Part shown: piece by piece, positions 54,206 through 61,950 of the stretch
How the letters are laid out: the number at the start of each line of letters is the position of its first letter
Position numbering within the stretch: position 1 is the first letter of the stretch
Notes under the pieces: model-generated
What the model was told of the DNA's origin: nothing
The model's database searches: none
The model's input: only the letters and a program-made list of their open reading frames with translations
Position numbers and translations under genes: made by a program
NCBI RefSeq assembly: GCF_030034735.1
Contig: NZ_CP125370.1
Coordinates: 5,627,001 to 5,691,000 of the forward strand
Direction of reading: 5' to 3'
Length of the DNA stretch: 64,000 nt
Source of the DNA: Paenibacillus sp. RC334
GTDB lineage: Bacteria > Bacillota > Bacilli > Paenibacillales > Paenibacillaceae

Positions 54206-54382
54206 CTACTTTTTTGCATCATGATCCTTCCAATAAAAATAAATACAAAGAACAATTAAGATCAGTGGGAATAAGTAAAAAGCATCATTAAACCCTGCGG
54301 AACTGATGTGTTCTAAATAGTATAAAAGCCAGAACATAGACATGCTTGATATTAAAGCTATGGTGCCGCTTACGGAATACAT
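54206..54382 (-). CDS. Small membrane protein, 58 residues, two helices
   Basis: ATG 54382 has a strong AAAGGAGAG ribosome site seven bases upstream. The product (MYSVSGTIALISSMSMFWLL..., FYLFPLILIVLCIYFYWKDH, ending DAKK) has two predicted membrane spans joined by a short polar loop (EHISSAGFND). No family recognised. It is divergent from the secreted-protein gene at 54477, and its stop lies in the loop of a hairpin. It could be an immunity-like or regulatory membrane peptide; this is speculation. Confidence 0.6.
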   Translation of the reverse strand: MYSVSGTIALISSMSMFWLLYYLEHISSAGFNDAFYLFPLILIVLCIYFYWKDHDAKK

Positions 54383-54476
54383 GTATATCTCTCCTTTATG
54401 AAGTGTGATAAAACGTCCGCAAAACAGATGTTATTGTTATCATTATAATGTAAATATATGACCAGGAGGAAATCTT

Positions 54477-55121
54477 ATGAAAAAATTCGCGATTATTCTT
54501 TCTGCTTTACTGCTTTTTGTTGTGGGTACACCTAACATTTACGCAGCACAAAATGATGCAGCAGTCCCCCAACCGGATGTTGTTTCTGCGACTATTGTGG
54601 TTGATGGAGCCTATAAAACGGTTTCTTTGGATAACGGCGATGTAGTGTCCTTTTTGACAAAAGAAGATTATGATTCTTACGTAGCTGCCTCAAATGATAA
54701 GAATACCACAGTCCAGTTAGAAGCTGTCGACTCTGTAATACGGCCTTCCAGTACCCACATTGACAACACGTTTATTTCAGGTACTACAAGAGATCACCAA
54801 TTTATCAATTATCATAAGAATACTCCTTACTGGGCCAAAGCAAGTAATTATACAGTTAATAGTGGGGAAACCTATACCGCTTCTACTACGCTAAAATACG
54901 ACGATGTATCTTTTACTGTCGGAGTTTCGTACTTGTATTCAGTAGCAACGCAAATCCCGGCAGACCCGAGTAGATTTAGTAGACTAGGGGTTTCGGCTGA
55001 CTTAACTCTTAAAAAGTATAGAGCCGTTCAGTATGATGATTACACTGGACAAAGAATAAGCTCATGGGATTTTGTCGCTACGAATGTTCGCAATACTTAC
55101 CTTGCACCTGCTTACCAATAA
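54477..55121 (+). CDS. Secreted protein of unknown function
   Basis: The 214-residue protein has a clear signal peptide (MKKFAIILSALLLFVVGTPN, cleavage after IYAA). The mature part is beta-rich with a region around 90-190 containing many Thr, Ser and Tyr (STTLKYDDVSFTVGVSYLYS), no cysteine and no known catalytic motif. AGGAGG lies six bases upstream of the ATG, so it is well expressed when transcribed. It is followed by its own terminator. It may be regulated by the promoter in the repeat upstream or by the neighbouring receptor, but nothing shows this. Confidence 0.8.
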   Translation: MKKFAIILSALLLFVVGTPNIYAAQNDAAVPQPDVVSATIVVDGAYKTVSLDNGDVVSFLTKEDYDSYVAASNDKNTTVQLEAVDSVIRPSSTHIDNTFISGTTRDHQFINYHKNTPYWAKASNYTVNSGETYTASTTLKYDDVSFTVGVSYLYSVATQIPADPSRFSRLGVSADLTLKKYRAVQYDDYTGQRISSWDFVATNVRNTYLAPAYQ

Positions 55122-55189
55122 CAACTGAGTAGGGCCAGCAACTTTCTGATTTTTTAAAACAATGCTACTGAAAAACAGAAAAGTCACGA

Positions 55190-55226
55190 AGGACGTCTCT
55201 GGAATTGATCTGGAGCGTCCTTTTTA
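55190..55226 (+). terminator. Terminator after the secreted protein
   Basis: AAGGACGtCTC and GAGcGTCCTT pair and are followed by TTT. Confidence 0.8.
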
Positions 55227-55360
55227 GTTCGTGAGATTCTGAATGTTCAACAGTTACACTTCCTATCCTATTCTTTCAATAATGGACGGGATTTGTCACG
55301 CCTATTGACTTTTCATATCAGGAAATGGGTTTACAAAATAATTAGAATGGATGTGTGGCT

Positions 55361-55954
55361 GTGAAATTCAAAGCAACAACTTGGGGGCTCATTATTTTGG
55401 CAGTAAGTGCTAGTGTATTAACTGTTGTTATTACAAATAGTGTGCTTGCTGATCACGATGCCCCTATTCCAAACGAAAGCGTTACTTACGATCCTGTTCC
55501 CCCTGCTGACGTACTAGACAGACTTTATCATCCTGATAGGATTTCTGCGAATATATCCACTACAGCGACCCAAGATGCAAGTACAACAACTACTGGTGAC
55601 CATGTAGTAACTCCTCAGAGCGTGGGGAATTCTTTTAACTTTACTGTAGGGGGAAGTGCAACTGCACCAGGTAGCTTCGAGGTTCCTAAGGGTTTTGGGC
55701 ATGTTAAATTGCGCATTAGGAACTATGTTAATGCCCCGGTTGATTTTACTGTACAGCACAACGATTCTGGTAAAGTGTATGTTGACGGCAAGACAATCAG
55801 CAAAAACAGTGAAACAGTTTGGAGAAGTACTGATGCGGGAATTTCGGACGGTTTGCGTTCTGGACGATATACAATTCAGTTCCGCGGTGGTACAAACAAA
55901 GTTAATGTGGAAATTTGGGGCGTAGCCGGTTCATTGCCTTCGGACGCAAAATAA
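55361..55954 (+). CDS. Secreted/anchored protein of the same small family as the 56808 gene
   Basis: The protein (197 residues) starts at GTG 55361 (MKFKATTWGLIILAVSASVL). The open frame begins two codons earlier, but the paralogue at 56808 supports this start. The N-terminal helix is followed by ESVTYDPVPPADVLDRLYHP, nearly the same as ESVTYEPVPADVVEQLNHP in the paralogue, then a Thr/Ser linker and a C-terminal beta-sandwich (about 95-195; PGSFEVPKGFGHVKLRIRNY, RSGRYTIQFRGGTNKVNVEI). The function is unknown; the C-terminal half may be a carbohydrate- or lipid-binding sandwich. Confidence 0.75.
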   Translation: MKFKATTWGLIILAVSASVLTVVITNSVLADHDAPIPNESVTYDPVPPADVLDRLYHPDRISANISTTATQDASTTTTGDHVVTPQSVGNSFNFTVGGSATAPGSFEVPKGFGHVKLRIRNYVNAPVDFTVQHNDSGKVYVDGKTISKNSETVWRSTDAGISDGLRSGRYTIQFRGGTNKVNVEIWGVAGSLPSDAK

Positions 55955-55966
55955 TAACTGACCTAA

Positions 55967-56005
55967 ACAAAGAAAGCTCTGGGCCTCAGGTCTGGAGACT
56001 TCTTT
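55967..56005 (+). terminator. Weak terminator-like hairpin
   Basis: CAAAGAA...GGGCCT and AGGTCT...TTCTTTG pair imperfectly after the 55361 gene. Confidence 0.5.
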
Positions 56006-56312
56006 GCGTTGTTTCTTAGGGTTCACGTTGTAGTTTGAGAAAAGCTTAATCATATCAAATAATTCAAAAGAATGTATTTATGTAAAAAATAAATTGACCA
56101 CAGATTAATTAATGTATATATTTTCAATAAATTAATCTCATTTCTGGAAATTACATCTTAGAACAAGTGAAACACTCCCTATAATTATCAATTTTGCTTC
56201 TTCGTTAAAGTGAATGTTAAATGTCTGTTTAATAGAGAAAGTGTTCATACTGTCTATAAATATTAATTTCAAAAACCAACCAATGACCAATAAAACCTAT
56301 CCTTTAACCTAA
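56006..56312. other. AT-rich intergenic region, no gene seen
   Basis: About 300 bases with high A+T and no frame having a ribosome site. It leads into the second copy of the promoter repeat. Confidence 0.5.
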
Positions 56313-56454
56313 AGGAAATGGCAATACAAGCTTGTTAAAAGCTTTGTAAGGTTAGCTATCTAGGAGAGGGGATTCATTTATAGGGGATTATTGAACATTT
56401 GCGTAGAAAAACAGAAATCGTGTGATATAATTATTATTGAAATGATTACCATTG
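56313..56454 (+). repeat. Direct repeat, copy 2, containing a promoter
   Basis: Partner of 53787-53927, with TATAAT at 56426-56431 in an extended -10. It precedes the headless fragment at 56502. Confidence 0.85.
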
Positions 56455-56501
56455 ATAAAAAATTATAATAACAATGCAATATATTTATAATATTATTTCA
56501 C

Positions 56502-56786
56502 ATGCCAAGCCCTTTACCTACTCATAGATCTGGGCAAGTTTCTGTTACTTTAGTACAGGACACCTATAGTTCTAGTAAACCAGCTAGAGTTAACTATCAA
56601 TTCATGACTAAAGATTATAAAAATAAATCTGATACAGTTCAGGTTTATGGCAATATTAGTGACGGCAATAAGACAACAATTACATTTTATAATGTTCCTA
56701 AAGGAACATCAGATAACCCAGTGTATTTACTCATTGGAAATCACTCTGGCGGAATTTCTATACCTGGAAATGGATATACAAAATAA
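56502..56786 (+). pseudogene. Headless secreted-protein fragment
   Basis: The 94-residue frame has no ribosome site and no signal peptide. The sequence from GQVSVTLVQDTYSSSKPARV to GNHSGGISIPGNGYTK looks like the C-terminal beta-sandwich of an exported protein. It follows the repeat directly, so its original N-terminus was probably replaced by the repeated DNA. It might still be expressed from the repeat promoter. Confidence 0.55.
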
Positions 56787-56807
56787 ATAATAATTTGTGA
56801 GGTTTCT

Positions 56808-57123
56808 ATGAAATTAAAACCAATAACTTGGATGCTGGCTATTTTAACAGTGAGTGCTGTTGCATTCACTGGATGTATTATAAATAATGTAAATGCCGAA
56901 GCTGATATCCTTAGAAAATCGGAAAGTGTTACTTACGAGCCAGTTCCGGCCGATGTTGTAGAACAACTTAATCATCCTGACAGGATCAAAACGAAGGATG
57001 GATTGTTTGTAAAAACACTTCAGTCAAAATGAAGTAGTTTACGATGTTTCAGAGGCTACAGATAAAACCAAAGTAATTATTGCATATGACGCTACTTATG
57101 TTAAGGAAGAAGATAACAAGTAA
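56808..57123 (+). pseudogene. Small secreted lipoprotein-like gene, frameshifted
   Basis: The product begins MKLKPITWMLAILTVSAVAF with a possible lipobox (AFTGC) and shares its leader and ESVTYEPVP segment with the 55361 protein. As read it ends after TLQSK at 57032. Removing one A from the A5 run at 57011-57015 gives KDGLFVKHFSQNEVVYDVSE and continues to NK at 57123 (104 residues). The break is therefore a single homopolymer base. Confidence 0.75.
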
Positions 57124-57239
57124 ATTGTATTCAGGTGGCGGCCTCATTATTATTGAACTTTTTTACATGATTGTAGTGAACATTTATTCCAAAACGACGT
57201 AAGGTATATTTATCTAAAAAAAGAAAGGATGGAATATTA

Positions 57240-57767
57240 ATGAAATTTTCAAGCTTTAATGGTAAAATAAAAAAGACAATGTTATTGATTTCTTTGCTTG
57301 CAATGTCCGTATTTCCTGGTCTTACTGGCGCCGAGAGTGCTTCTAATGAAGAATTAGCCAAACAATCAATAAAAAACTATGTGGAAGCCGCAATATCCGG
57401 AGATGCTTCGGAAGCCGCAAAATGGGTGATAGATACGAGATTTAATAGCGAACAGGAACAATTGAAAGAGTATAAGGAATCAGTAAGCAATAATCCATTT
57501 TCTGATGTCAGCATCAAAAATGTCGTTTCAGCTTCTGATGGCACCTATACTGCTACGGTTGAATTAACTAGAAAAGATGATGGTTCAATAAATACAGTCA
57601 CATACCCCATCATTAAAAAGGGCGATAGTTGGAAGGTACTGATAGGCGGGCAAGAGACAAAAAGCAAAAAGGTTGAAAAATTAATTCAGTCTCAATCAAA
57701 AGAGAATAGTACATCGTCTGTCAAGCCATCAGCTGTTGAACTTACAAGTTATGGAGTGAACTTTTAG
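57240..57767 (+). CDS. Secreted protein with an NTF2-like fold candidate
   Basis: The 175-residue protein has a signal peptide (KIKKTMLLISLLAMSVFPGL, cleavage near TGAES). The mature part starts with a helix ELAKQSIKNYVEAAISGDAS and has AKWVIDTRF then beta strands TYTATVELTRKDDGSINTVT and YPIIKKGDSWKVLI, a layout like the DUF4878/NTF2 group of small lipoproteins. A Ser/Lys-rich tail follows. AAAGGATGG lies eight bases before the ATG. Confidence 0.75.
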   Translation: MKFSSFNGKIKKTMLLISLLAMSVFPGLTGAESASNEELAKQSIKNYVEAAISGDASEAAKWVIDTRFNSEQEQLKEYKESVSNNPFSDVSIKNVVSASDGTYTATVELTRKDDGSINTVTYPIIKKGDSWKVLIGGQETKSKKVEKLIQSQSKENSTSSVKPSAVELTSYGVNF

Positions 57768-57955
57768 TTAGAGATGAAGAAGAAGCGGAGGAAGATTTAG
57801 AAGAATTAGAATATAGATCTCTGCCGACTATCCAGAAAATGCTAACACCATTTAAGACTCATCTTACTTGGATTATCCCCCTTAGTGTGATTACATTCTT
57901 TGTTCTAGCTTACGTCTTATTTATATATGTATCTTTATGGATTGAAGATTATTAA
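57755..57955 (+). pseudogene. Membrane-anchor fragment without a start
   Basis: A frame offset from the 57240 gene reads RDEEEAEEDLEELEYRSLPT then a hydrophobic helix (THLTWIIPLSVITFFVLAYV) and ends IEDY at 57953-57955. It has no start codon with a ribosome site. It may be the tail of another gene or of the 57240 gene joined by an unrecognised frameshift. Confidence 0.4.
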
Positions 57956-57992
57956 AGACGTCTTTGGGAAACCAGAAGCGTCTTTTTTTTTT
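57954..57992 (+). terminator. Terminator of the secreted-protein group
   Basis: AAAGACG and CGTCTTT with an 18-base loop, then seven or more T. Confidence 0.8.
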
Positions 57993-58088
57993 AGCATTAC
58001 TCGCGCTTGGCTTCTGGATCGGTGAGCAGGAGAGCAGGCAAGACAAGAGCAGGGGGAGTAGTCTGCTCCTATAATGATCTTCACCATT

Positions 58089-58226
58089 CTAATCATCTTG
58101 TCTTTTCCATACCGGAATATTAACTCCTTCATTGACTTTATTGACCTCATCAGGAACTGAACCATCCAGCTGGTTATATTCTTTTTCCGCAGCCTCATGT
58201 AAACGAATATCAAACAATTCTTTCAT
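58089..58226 (-). pseudogene. N-terminal fragment of a RelE/ParE-type toxin
   Basis: ATG 58226 begins MKELFDIRLHEAAEKEYNQL then DGSVPDEVNKVNEG, the usual start of RelE-type toxins (AEKEY..LDGSV...V.K). After 45 residues it stops (WKRQDD); the catalytic C-terminal half is missing. It lies six bases after the antitoxin stop, as in intact modules. Confidence 0.65.
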
Positions 58227-58231
58227 TCAGT

Positions 58232-58429
58232 TTAGGTAGTTCGACGGATATCTTTCCAGGATTTCGCGGATGCTGGGTCCCGATCAAGACTTTCTATACG
58301 TTCGACTAATATACGTTCTTCCTCTTGTTGCTCCAATTGAGTTAAACGATCGTACAGTTGTTCAAAAATTTCATATCCCATTAAAACCGAATCAACTGAA
58401 CCATTATCCGTAATAAGGAGCCTTCTCAT
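58232..58429 (-). CDS. Phd/YefM-like antitoxin, N-terminally short
   Basis: The 65-residue frame reads LLITDNGSVDSVLMGYEIFE, equivalent to the middle of Phd/RelB-type antitoxins (normally preceded by about 25 residues of DNA-binding domain such as ATELRNNLSKYL), and ends with the toxin-binding helix (ILVERIESLDRDPASAKSWK). The DNA-binding start is absent. With its truncated toxin it is a decayed module. Confidence 0.6.
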   Translation of the reverse strand: MRRLLITDNGSVDSVLMGYEIFEQLYDRLTQLEQQEEERILVERIESLDRDPASAKSWKDIRRTT

Positions 58430-58496
58430 GATTTTGAGCGGCTTCTTTTTACATAAAATACCACCATTATGTACAACTCAACTGGAGGATGAAATT

Positions 58497-58853
58497 ATGA
58501 ATATTACAGATCATTTTATTCCCGTATTTGCGAGTAATCTGGAGTCGGCTGTAGCCCATTATGAAAAAATAACAGGAAAGCCGTCAGACAGACAATGGGC
58601 TATTCCCGACGCCGAGCTTCAATTAGCCTCGGTCTATCCCTATGTCATCGTTTCGGGGACCGAGCAAGCTTTGGAGCTTGCCAAAAACCTGCGCTCTGTA
58701 GTGTATGTGGACTCCATGACAGAGCTTAAAGCCATTCTGGCCGCAGAAGGGACCCCGATTGTAAGGGATCAGCACGGTCCTGTGGGGCCGAGTATTTTTG
58801 TAGAGCACCCGGATGGCACTTTTATTGAATATGTTGAACCGCGAGGCCAATGA
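58497..58853 (+). CDS. VOC (glyoxalase-like) superfamily protein
   Basis: The 118-residue protein from ATG 58497 (GGAGG upstream) has a single VOC beta-alpha-beta-beta-beta module: FIPVFASNLESAVAHYEKIT, then LASVYPYVIVSG and PSIFVEHPDGTFIEYVEP. Members bind metals and act as dioxygenases, lyases or antibiotic binders; the substrate is unknown. The longer frame from 58428 has no ribosome site. Confidence 0.85.
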   Translation: MNITDHFIPVFASNLESAVAHYEKITGKPSDRQWAIPDAELQLASVYPYVIVSGTEQALELAKNLRSVVYVDSMTELKAILAAEGTPIVRDQHGPVGPSIFVEHPDGTFIEYVEPRGQ

Positions 58854-58883
58854 CCACACTATAAAACAAGACAAAATAACACA

Positions 58884-58925
58884 TCAGCCTGAATTCGGCT
58901 CTTGATGAGGGCCGGATTCAGGCTG
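58884..58925. terminator. Bidirectional terminator
   Basis: CAGCCTGAATtCGGC and GCCGgATTCAGGCTG form a 15-bp stem with one mismatch between convergent genes. Confidence 0.85.
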
Positions 58926-58947
58926 AAAAATGGAGTATAACTTTATA

Positions 58948-59808
58948 CTAATGTTTTTCAATCCGACGTTTGTTTCTCAAAATGTTGTGAATCATCTTAT
59001 GATTGGGGAGCTGCTTGAACAACTTATGTCCGGGATGCGGATTGGCCTCGATAATCCAGATTTGACCATTCTTCTCAATAGCAAGATCAATACCCAGCTC
59101 GCGAAACGGATGATTTTTATCTATCGTGTCGGCAACCATTTTAGAAAGTTCGATGATCTGATCCAGAGTCTCTTTCATTTTCGTTCTGTCATTTTTAAAG
59201 ACCTTTAAAAGCACTTTGGACAATGGTGCCGCATGTCCTCCTTTGCGGTAATTGGTAACCACTTTTTGGGGTGCGGCAACACGACCGGTTATTCCTGAAA
59301 TGACCCATTCCGAATCCGGCTTCTGCATATACACTCTAACATCAAAAATCGAACCTTTGTACTTCGCTAACCGAAGTCCTTGCTGTACCAAATAACGGCG
59401 ATGAGGCCTCCGATGGGTTTTGATCGCTCTTCTCACCGCGTGGGATCTGACAATTCTTCGACTGGAGCCGCAACGAATCTCATACCTCCTCCCCAGCTTT
59501 TTGGCCCGTATAATACCAGTCCCCCCGCTTCCATAATTAGGCTTAATGAAAACCGTCCGATATTCGTCCAGCATGCGCAAAGTTCTTGCATTGCTAATCC
59601 AACGGGTCTCCGGCAGATAAGAACTTAAAACGGGATGTTGTCGCATTTCCTTATATTGAATCATCTTTCCAATGGGCACGAGTATCCCTCGATTCTGTTG
59701 GGTTTTTGCACGCATTACATGAATATGCATCCATATTCTATCTTGGTAACGGCGAATGCCACAGTTTGATATGAAAGAGGCAAATCCCCTTCTACCTATA
59801 AAGGTCAT
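58948..59808 (-). CDS. YheC/YheD family ATP-grasp protein (spore coat-associated)
   Basis: The 286-residue protein has the family start (short basic N-terminus), an ATP-grasp core with YRTVFIKPNYGSGGTGIIRA, RYLVQQGLRLAKYKGSIFDV and RVYMQKPDSEW, and the ligand motif GIDLAIEKNGQIWIIEANPH followed by GHKL. The family is found with endospore coats in Bacillus and Paenibacillus. Its ligase substrate is unknown. Confidence 0.88.
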   Translation of the reverse strand: MTFIGRRGFASFISNCGIRRYQDRIWMHIHVMRAKTQQNRGILVPIGKMIQYKEMRQHPVLSSYLPETRWISNARTLRMLDEYRTVFIKPNYGSGGTGIIRAKKLGRRYEIRCGSSRRIVRSHAVRRAIKTHRRPHRRYLVQQGLRLAKYKGSIFDVRVYMQKPDSEWVISGITGRVAAPQKVVTNYRKGGHAAPLSKVLLKVFKNDRTKMKETLDQIIELSKMVADTIDKNHPFRELGIDLAIEKNGQIWIIEANPHPGHKLFKQLPNHKMIHNILRNKRRIEKH

Positions 59809-59882
59809 TCGAATAATATATTAGACCAATAGACACTCTGGATATATGATGTATAAAAAGTAATATGAGGAGGGATTTTAAT

Positions 59883-60428
59883 ATGTCTATTTATGATTTT
59901 CAAGCAACCTCAATTAACGGGAAGCCGATTAAACTGTCAGACTACAGCGGGAAAGTTCTCCTCATCGTAAACACAGCCAGCAAATGTAGCTTTTCCCGTC
60001 AATTCGCTGATCTACAGAAGCTCTATGAAAGTCGACGGGAACAGGGTTTTGAAATTCTCGCGTTTCCTTGTAACCAATTCAATGAAAAAGAGCCGGGTAG
60101 CAATTCGGAAGTTCAGGGAGTCTGCCAAATTAACCATGGAGTAACATTCACGCTATTTGAGAAAATGGATGTAAGAGGTCCATCTCCTCATCCTTTATTT
60201 CAATATCTGACACAACAGGCACCGTTTCAAGGCTTCGATACCCAAACCAAGGACGGTCAATGGATGGAGGATTTCTTGAGGGATAAGTATCCGGAAATAT
60301 ACGCTGGCGACGGGATCAAGTGGAATTTCTCCAAGTTTCTGATCGATCGCGATGGTCATGTAAATGGAAGATTTGAATCAACGACGGAGCCCTTTGAAAT
60401 AGATTCTGTCATCGAATCACTGTTGTAG
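59883..60428 (+). CDS. Glutathione peroxidase family protein (thiol peroxidase)
   Basis: The 181-residue enzyme starts at ATG 59883, with AGGAGGG eight bases upstream; the longer frame from 59865 spans the ribosome site. The peroxidatic Cys35 is in VNTASKCSFSRQF, the Gln/Trp/Asn partners in FPCNQFNEKEPGS and KWNFSKFLID. Family members here use thioredoxin rather than glutathione and reduce hydroperoxides. It is like BsaA of Bacillus. Confidence 0.92.
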   Translation: MSIYDFQATSINGKPIKLSDYSGKVLLIVNTASKCSFSRQFADLQKLYESRREQGFEILAFPCNQFNEKEPGSNSEVQGVCQINHGVTFTLFEKMDVRGPSPHPLFQYLTQQAPFQGFDTQTKDGQWMEDFLRDKYPEIYAGDGIKWNFSKFLIDRDGHVNGRFESTTEPFEIDSVIESLL

Positions 60429-60463
60429 GGTTTCAGTTTATTCCTTTAAATTAGTTTAAAAAT

Positions 60464-60514
60464 AAAAGAGTATCAAATGACAAAAATAAATATTTGTCAT
60501 TTGATACTCTTTTT
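60464..60514 (+). terminator. Terminator after the peroxidase gene
   Basis: AAAAGAGTATCAAATGACAAA pairs fully with TTTGTCATTTGATACTCTTTT; termination is possible in both directions. Confidence 0.93.
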
Positions 60515-60528
60515 GATATCCTGACTTT

Positions 60529-60565
60529 AAGGAGGTGACTCACACGGCAACTTGACCGTGTCTCT
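60529..60565 (+). promoter_or_regulatory. Ribosome site separated from the tetR start by a hairpin
   Basis: AAGGAGGTGAC (60529-60539) is a nearly full-length ribosome site but lies 26 bases before ATG 60566. Between them CACGG-caacttga-CCGTG (60543-60560) can fold, which would shorten the distance to about 8 bases. Folding may set the level of translation. Confidence 0.5.
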
Positions 60566-61144
60566 ATGGAAAAATCCTCAGATATTTTAACCAAGGAACA
60601 GATTCTCATCGCTACAGAAGACACACTTAGACGTTTTGGTGTAGCCAAAACCTCCGTGACCGATGTTGCCAAAGTATTGGGAGTAAGTCATGGCACCATT
60701 TATCGACATTTTAAAAGCAAAGCCGAGCTTCTTGAAGGCGTGACCGAAAAATGGCTGAATGAAAAGATTATCGCTCCGTTAACGGAGGTGTGTCAGGATT
60801 CATCCCTGCTGGGAACGCCGCATTTACAACGATATACACAGACCTTGATCGAACTCAAGCAGTATTATGCCCGCGATGACGAGGAAATGTTCGACATGTA
60901 TACCCGGGTCACCGAGCAAGCCACTGATTTAATCGACCAGCATATCGCCCACATTGTAGATCAGCTCGCTGACATCATTGTACGCGGGGGCATCACATCG
61001 GATCAGCCAGCCCAACTGGCGCGTACCCTTTTCTATGCCACAGCCCGTTTCCATCATCCCGCTCATGCTTACGAATGGAAGAATCCTGCGATTGACCAGG
61101 AGTTTTCGGATGTATGGGCGCTTTTAGAAAAAGGAATCTCTTAA
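60566..61144 (+). CDS. TetR-family transcriptional regulator
   Basis: The 192-residue protein has an N-terminal TetR HTH (RRFGVAKTSVTDVAKVLGVS then HGTIYRHFKSKAELL) and a C-terminal ligand domain. It is 29 bases upstream of an SDR gene and likely represses the tetR-SDR-crp group. Start choice rests on the only in-frame ATG; the ribosome site is displaced by a hairpin. Confidence 0.9.
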   Translation: MEKSSDILTKEQILIATEDTLRRFGVAKTSVTDVAKVLGVSHGTIYRHFKSKAELLEGVTEKWLNEKIIAPLTEVCQDSSLLGTPHLQRYTQTLIELKQYYARDDEEMFDMYTRVTEQATDLIDQHIAHIVDQLADIIVRGGITSDQPAQLARTLFYATARFHHPAHAYEWKNPAIDQEFSDVWALLEKGIS

Positions 61145-61173
61145 AAAATATATGGAAAGAAGGTTAAGCACAT

Positions 61174-61914
61174 ATGAAGCATTTGGACGGAAAAACAGCG
61201 ATTATTACCGGTTCCTCCAGAGGAATTGGACGTGCCATTGCCGAGCAGCTGGCTGATCTGGGCGCTAATGTAATCATCAATTATGCCAGCAGCCCGGACA
61301 AAGCCAAAGAAGTCGTGGAGGGCATTATTCAAAAAGGCGGCAAAGCCATAGCACTTCACGCTGATTTGGGCAAGATGAGTGATATTGAAGCATTATTTAC
61401 AAGTACGATTACTGAATTTGGAAAAGTGGATATTCTGGTTAACAACGCAGGGCTGATGATCACCAAGCCGCTTGCAGACGTGACAGAGGCCGATTTTGAC
61501 AAACAATTTGCACTGAATGTAAAAGGCACCTTCTTTGCTTGCCAGCAAGCGATGAAGCATATGGAGAACTACGGAAGAATCGTGAACATTTCCACATCCG
61601 TGATTGGACAAATGTTTCCTTCGTATAGCGTATACGCGGGTACCAAAGGCGCCGTTGAGCAATTTACCCGTCAGCTTGCCAAGGAGTTCGGAAGCAAACA
61701 AATTACGATCAACGCCGTGGCTCCCGGCCCCGTGAATACCGAGCTTTTTCAAGAAGGGAAAACCGAGCAGCAGATCGAAGGTATGAAAAAAATGAATGCG
61801 TTCGGCCGTCTCGGTGAACCCGAGGATATCGCGGATGTGATTGAGTTCCTGGTCAGCGCCAAATCACAATGGGTTACCGGGCAGACGATCCGCGTCAACG
61901 GCGGGTTCATCTAA
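61174..61914 (+). CDS. Short-chain dehydrogenase/reductase
   Basis: The 246-residue classical SDR has TGSSRGIGRAIAEQ for NAD(P) binding, NNAG, catalytic Ser in ISTSVIG and Tyr-x-x-x-Lys in YAGTKGAVEQF, and a C-terminal GQTIRVNGGF. The basic residues after the Gly motif (YASSPDKAKE with Ser) suit NADPH. Resembles 3-oxoacyl-ACP reductase-like enzymes of unknown substrate. AAGAAGG precedes the ATG. Confidence 0.9.
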   Translation: MKHLDGKTAIITGSSRGIGRAIAEQLADLGANVIINYASSPDKAKEVVEGIIQKGGKAIALHADLGKMSDIEALFTSTITEFGKVDILVNNAGLMITKPLADVTEADFDKQFALNVKGTFFACQQAMKHMENYGRIVNISTSVIGQMFPSYSVYAGTKGAVEQFTRQLAKEFGSKQITINAVAPGPVNTELFQEGKTEQQIEGMKKMNAFGRLGEPEDIADVIEFLVSAKSQWVTGQTIRVNGGFI

Positions 61915-61950
61915 AAACCGAAATACATGAAATGGAGGCTGTTCACGTTC

